Positions 33,235 through 33,700 of a stretch of 33,700 nucleotides of DNA are shown piece after piece; the stretch's first letter is position 1, and the number at the start of each line of letters is the position of its first letter. The notes beneath the pieces were generated by a model. It was not told where the DNA came from. It made no database searches and saw only the letters and a list, made by a program, of their open reading frames with translations. Position numbers and translations under genes: made by a program. The DNA comes from BRH-c25 sp012519325 (lineage in GTDB: Bacteria; Bacillota; Clostridia; Lutisporales; Lutisporaceae), in assembly GCA_050950645.1 (NCBI GenBank), contig JBMNHZ010000019.1, positions 1 through 33,700 of the forward strand, in the 5' to 3' direction.

Positions 33235-33351
33235 AAAAGTATTCACATTAGTCCAGCGCCTTTTTTCAAAATCCTCAGCTATACAAGAATAATTGACTAT
33301 TCGACTGAATAATGTTAAGTAACCGGATTTTTCTGTTTGGGAGGTGTTTAA

Positions 33352-33700
33352 ATGCCGACTGTAAAAATTCATATATCCTCGACAGTTCTTCCTTTTCAGA
33401 AACCCATACTGGTAAAGGAAGTCAGAAAATCATTAGTGGAGTTTCTGGGCATCGACCAACGGATTGGACAGGTAATTCTGTATGAAACCCCTCCTCAGCT
33501 TAGATGTGCACATGAAAGCAGAAACGCCAATTTTGTATATATTGAAATAACCATGTATCCCATCGGAAACAGCGAGACTAAAAAGCTGCTGCTGCAAAAA
33601 ATTAGCAGCGATGTCTCAAAGCATGCTGAAGTAGATATAAAGGAAATAAACTGCTGTATCATAGAAATTCCTCCTGAAAACTGGTATGAAGGAAGTTTTC
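33352..33700 (+). CDS. Tautomerase-superfamily protein, partial at the window edge
   Basis: The first 116 codons of a gene that runs off the right end with no stop. After the start Met, Pro is residue 2 (MPTVKIHISSTVLPFQKPIL); in 4-oxalocrotonate tautomerase-like enzymes the processed N-terminal Pro is the catalytic base. Later, VDIKEINCCIIEIPPENWYEGS resembles the ending of the tautomerase beta-alpha-beta unit (ENW then Gly). GGGAGGTG precedes the ATG at 33352 by a normal gap. The substrate is unknown. It is divergent from lonB. Confidence 0.75.
   Translation, partial: MPTVKIHISSTVLPFQKPILVKEVRKSLVEFLGIDQRIGQVILYETPPQLRCAHESRNANFVYIEITMYPIGNSETKKLLLQKISSDVSKHAEVDIKEINCCIIEIPPENWYEGSF

Overview
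The window looks like chromosomal DNA of a low-GC, endospore-forming anaerobic Firmicute of the class Clostridia. The evidence is the paired lonB and lon proteases followed by engB, purine-rich AGGAGG-type ribosome binding sites, AT-rich intergenic DNA, a PerR-type regulator, activase proteins of the 2-hydroxyacyl-CoA dehydratase type, and CPBP, PrsW, YIP1 and DUF5050 families common in this class. No rRNA, tRNA, transposase, integrase, phage gene or CRISPR array was seen. Genus is not assignable by eye.

Layout. (1) 32-3279 is an arsenic or metal resistance region: acr3 and arsR on the minus strand, divergent from a second arsR and a Cys-rich COG0701 permease that carries a one-base frameshift. 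A small His/Cys-rich membrane protein on the minus strand runs into the 3' end of the permease. ArsR-type palindromic operators are visible at both promoters. (2) 3348-5690 holds a perfect 25-bp-stem hairpin repeat, an uncharacterised two-gene operon (DUF6323-like then DUF6179-like), and a gene-free stretch with a strong promoter and several hairpins that may encode a small RNA. (3) 5692-8031 has a LiaF/LiaI-like membrane protein and, divergently, 5-formyl-THF cyclo-ligase with a bipartite chromate transporter. (4) 8186-10267 has two tandem activase-related (DUF2229/COG3580 and COG3581-type) proteins; the matching ATPase activase is alone at 17388-18365. (5) 10264-15833 is a minus-strand operon: a branching-enzyme remnant that has lost its catalytic domain, glycogen phosphorylase, an orphan N6-adenine-type DNA methyltransferase and a PrsW-like membrane protease, the last three with overlapping stop and start codons. 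(6) 16180-19801 has a PerR-like regulator with promoter and candidate operator, a small FMN_bind-like protein, the activase and a double HD-domain protein. (7) 19794-25737 has a MocR regulator with a palindromic operator, an EF-hand-like protein, a seven-repeat DUF5050 lipoprotein, the CCA-adding enzyme and a YIP1 protein. (8) 25795-33165 has a GT2 glycosyltransferase, an unknown 127-residue protein, a CPBP protease, engB, lon and lonB, all on the minus strand. The window ends inside a tautomerase-family gene.

The most unusual points are the internally deleted GlgB, the three related palindromic repeats, the three-copy ArsR operator, the frameshifted permease, the DNA methyltransferase embedded in a glycogen operon, and the unexplained DUF6323/DUF6179 pair with a promoter-hairpin locus beside it.
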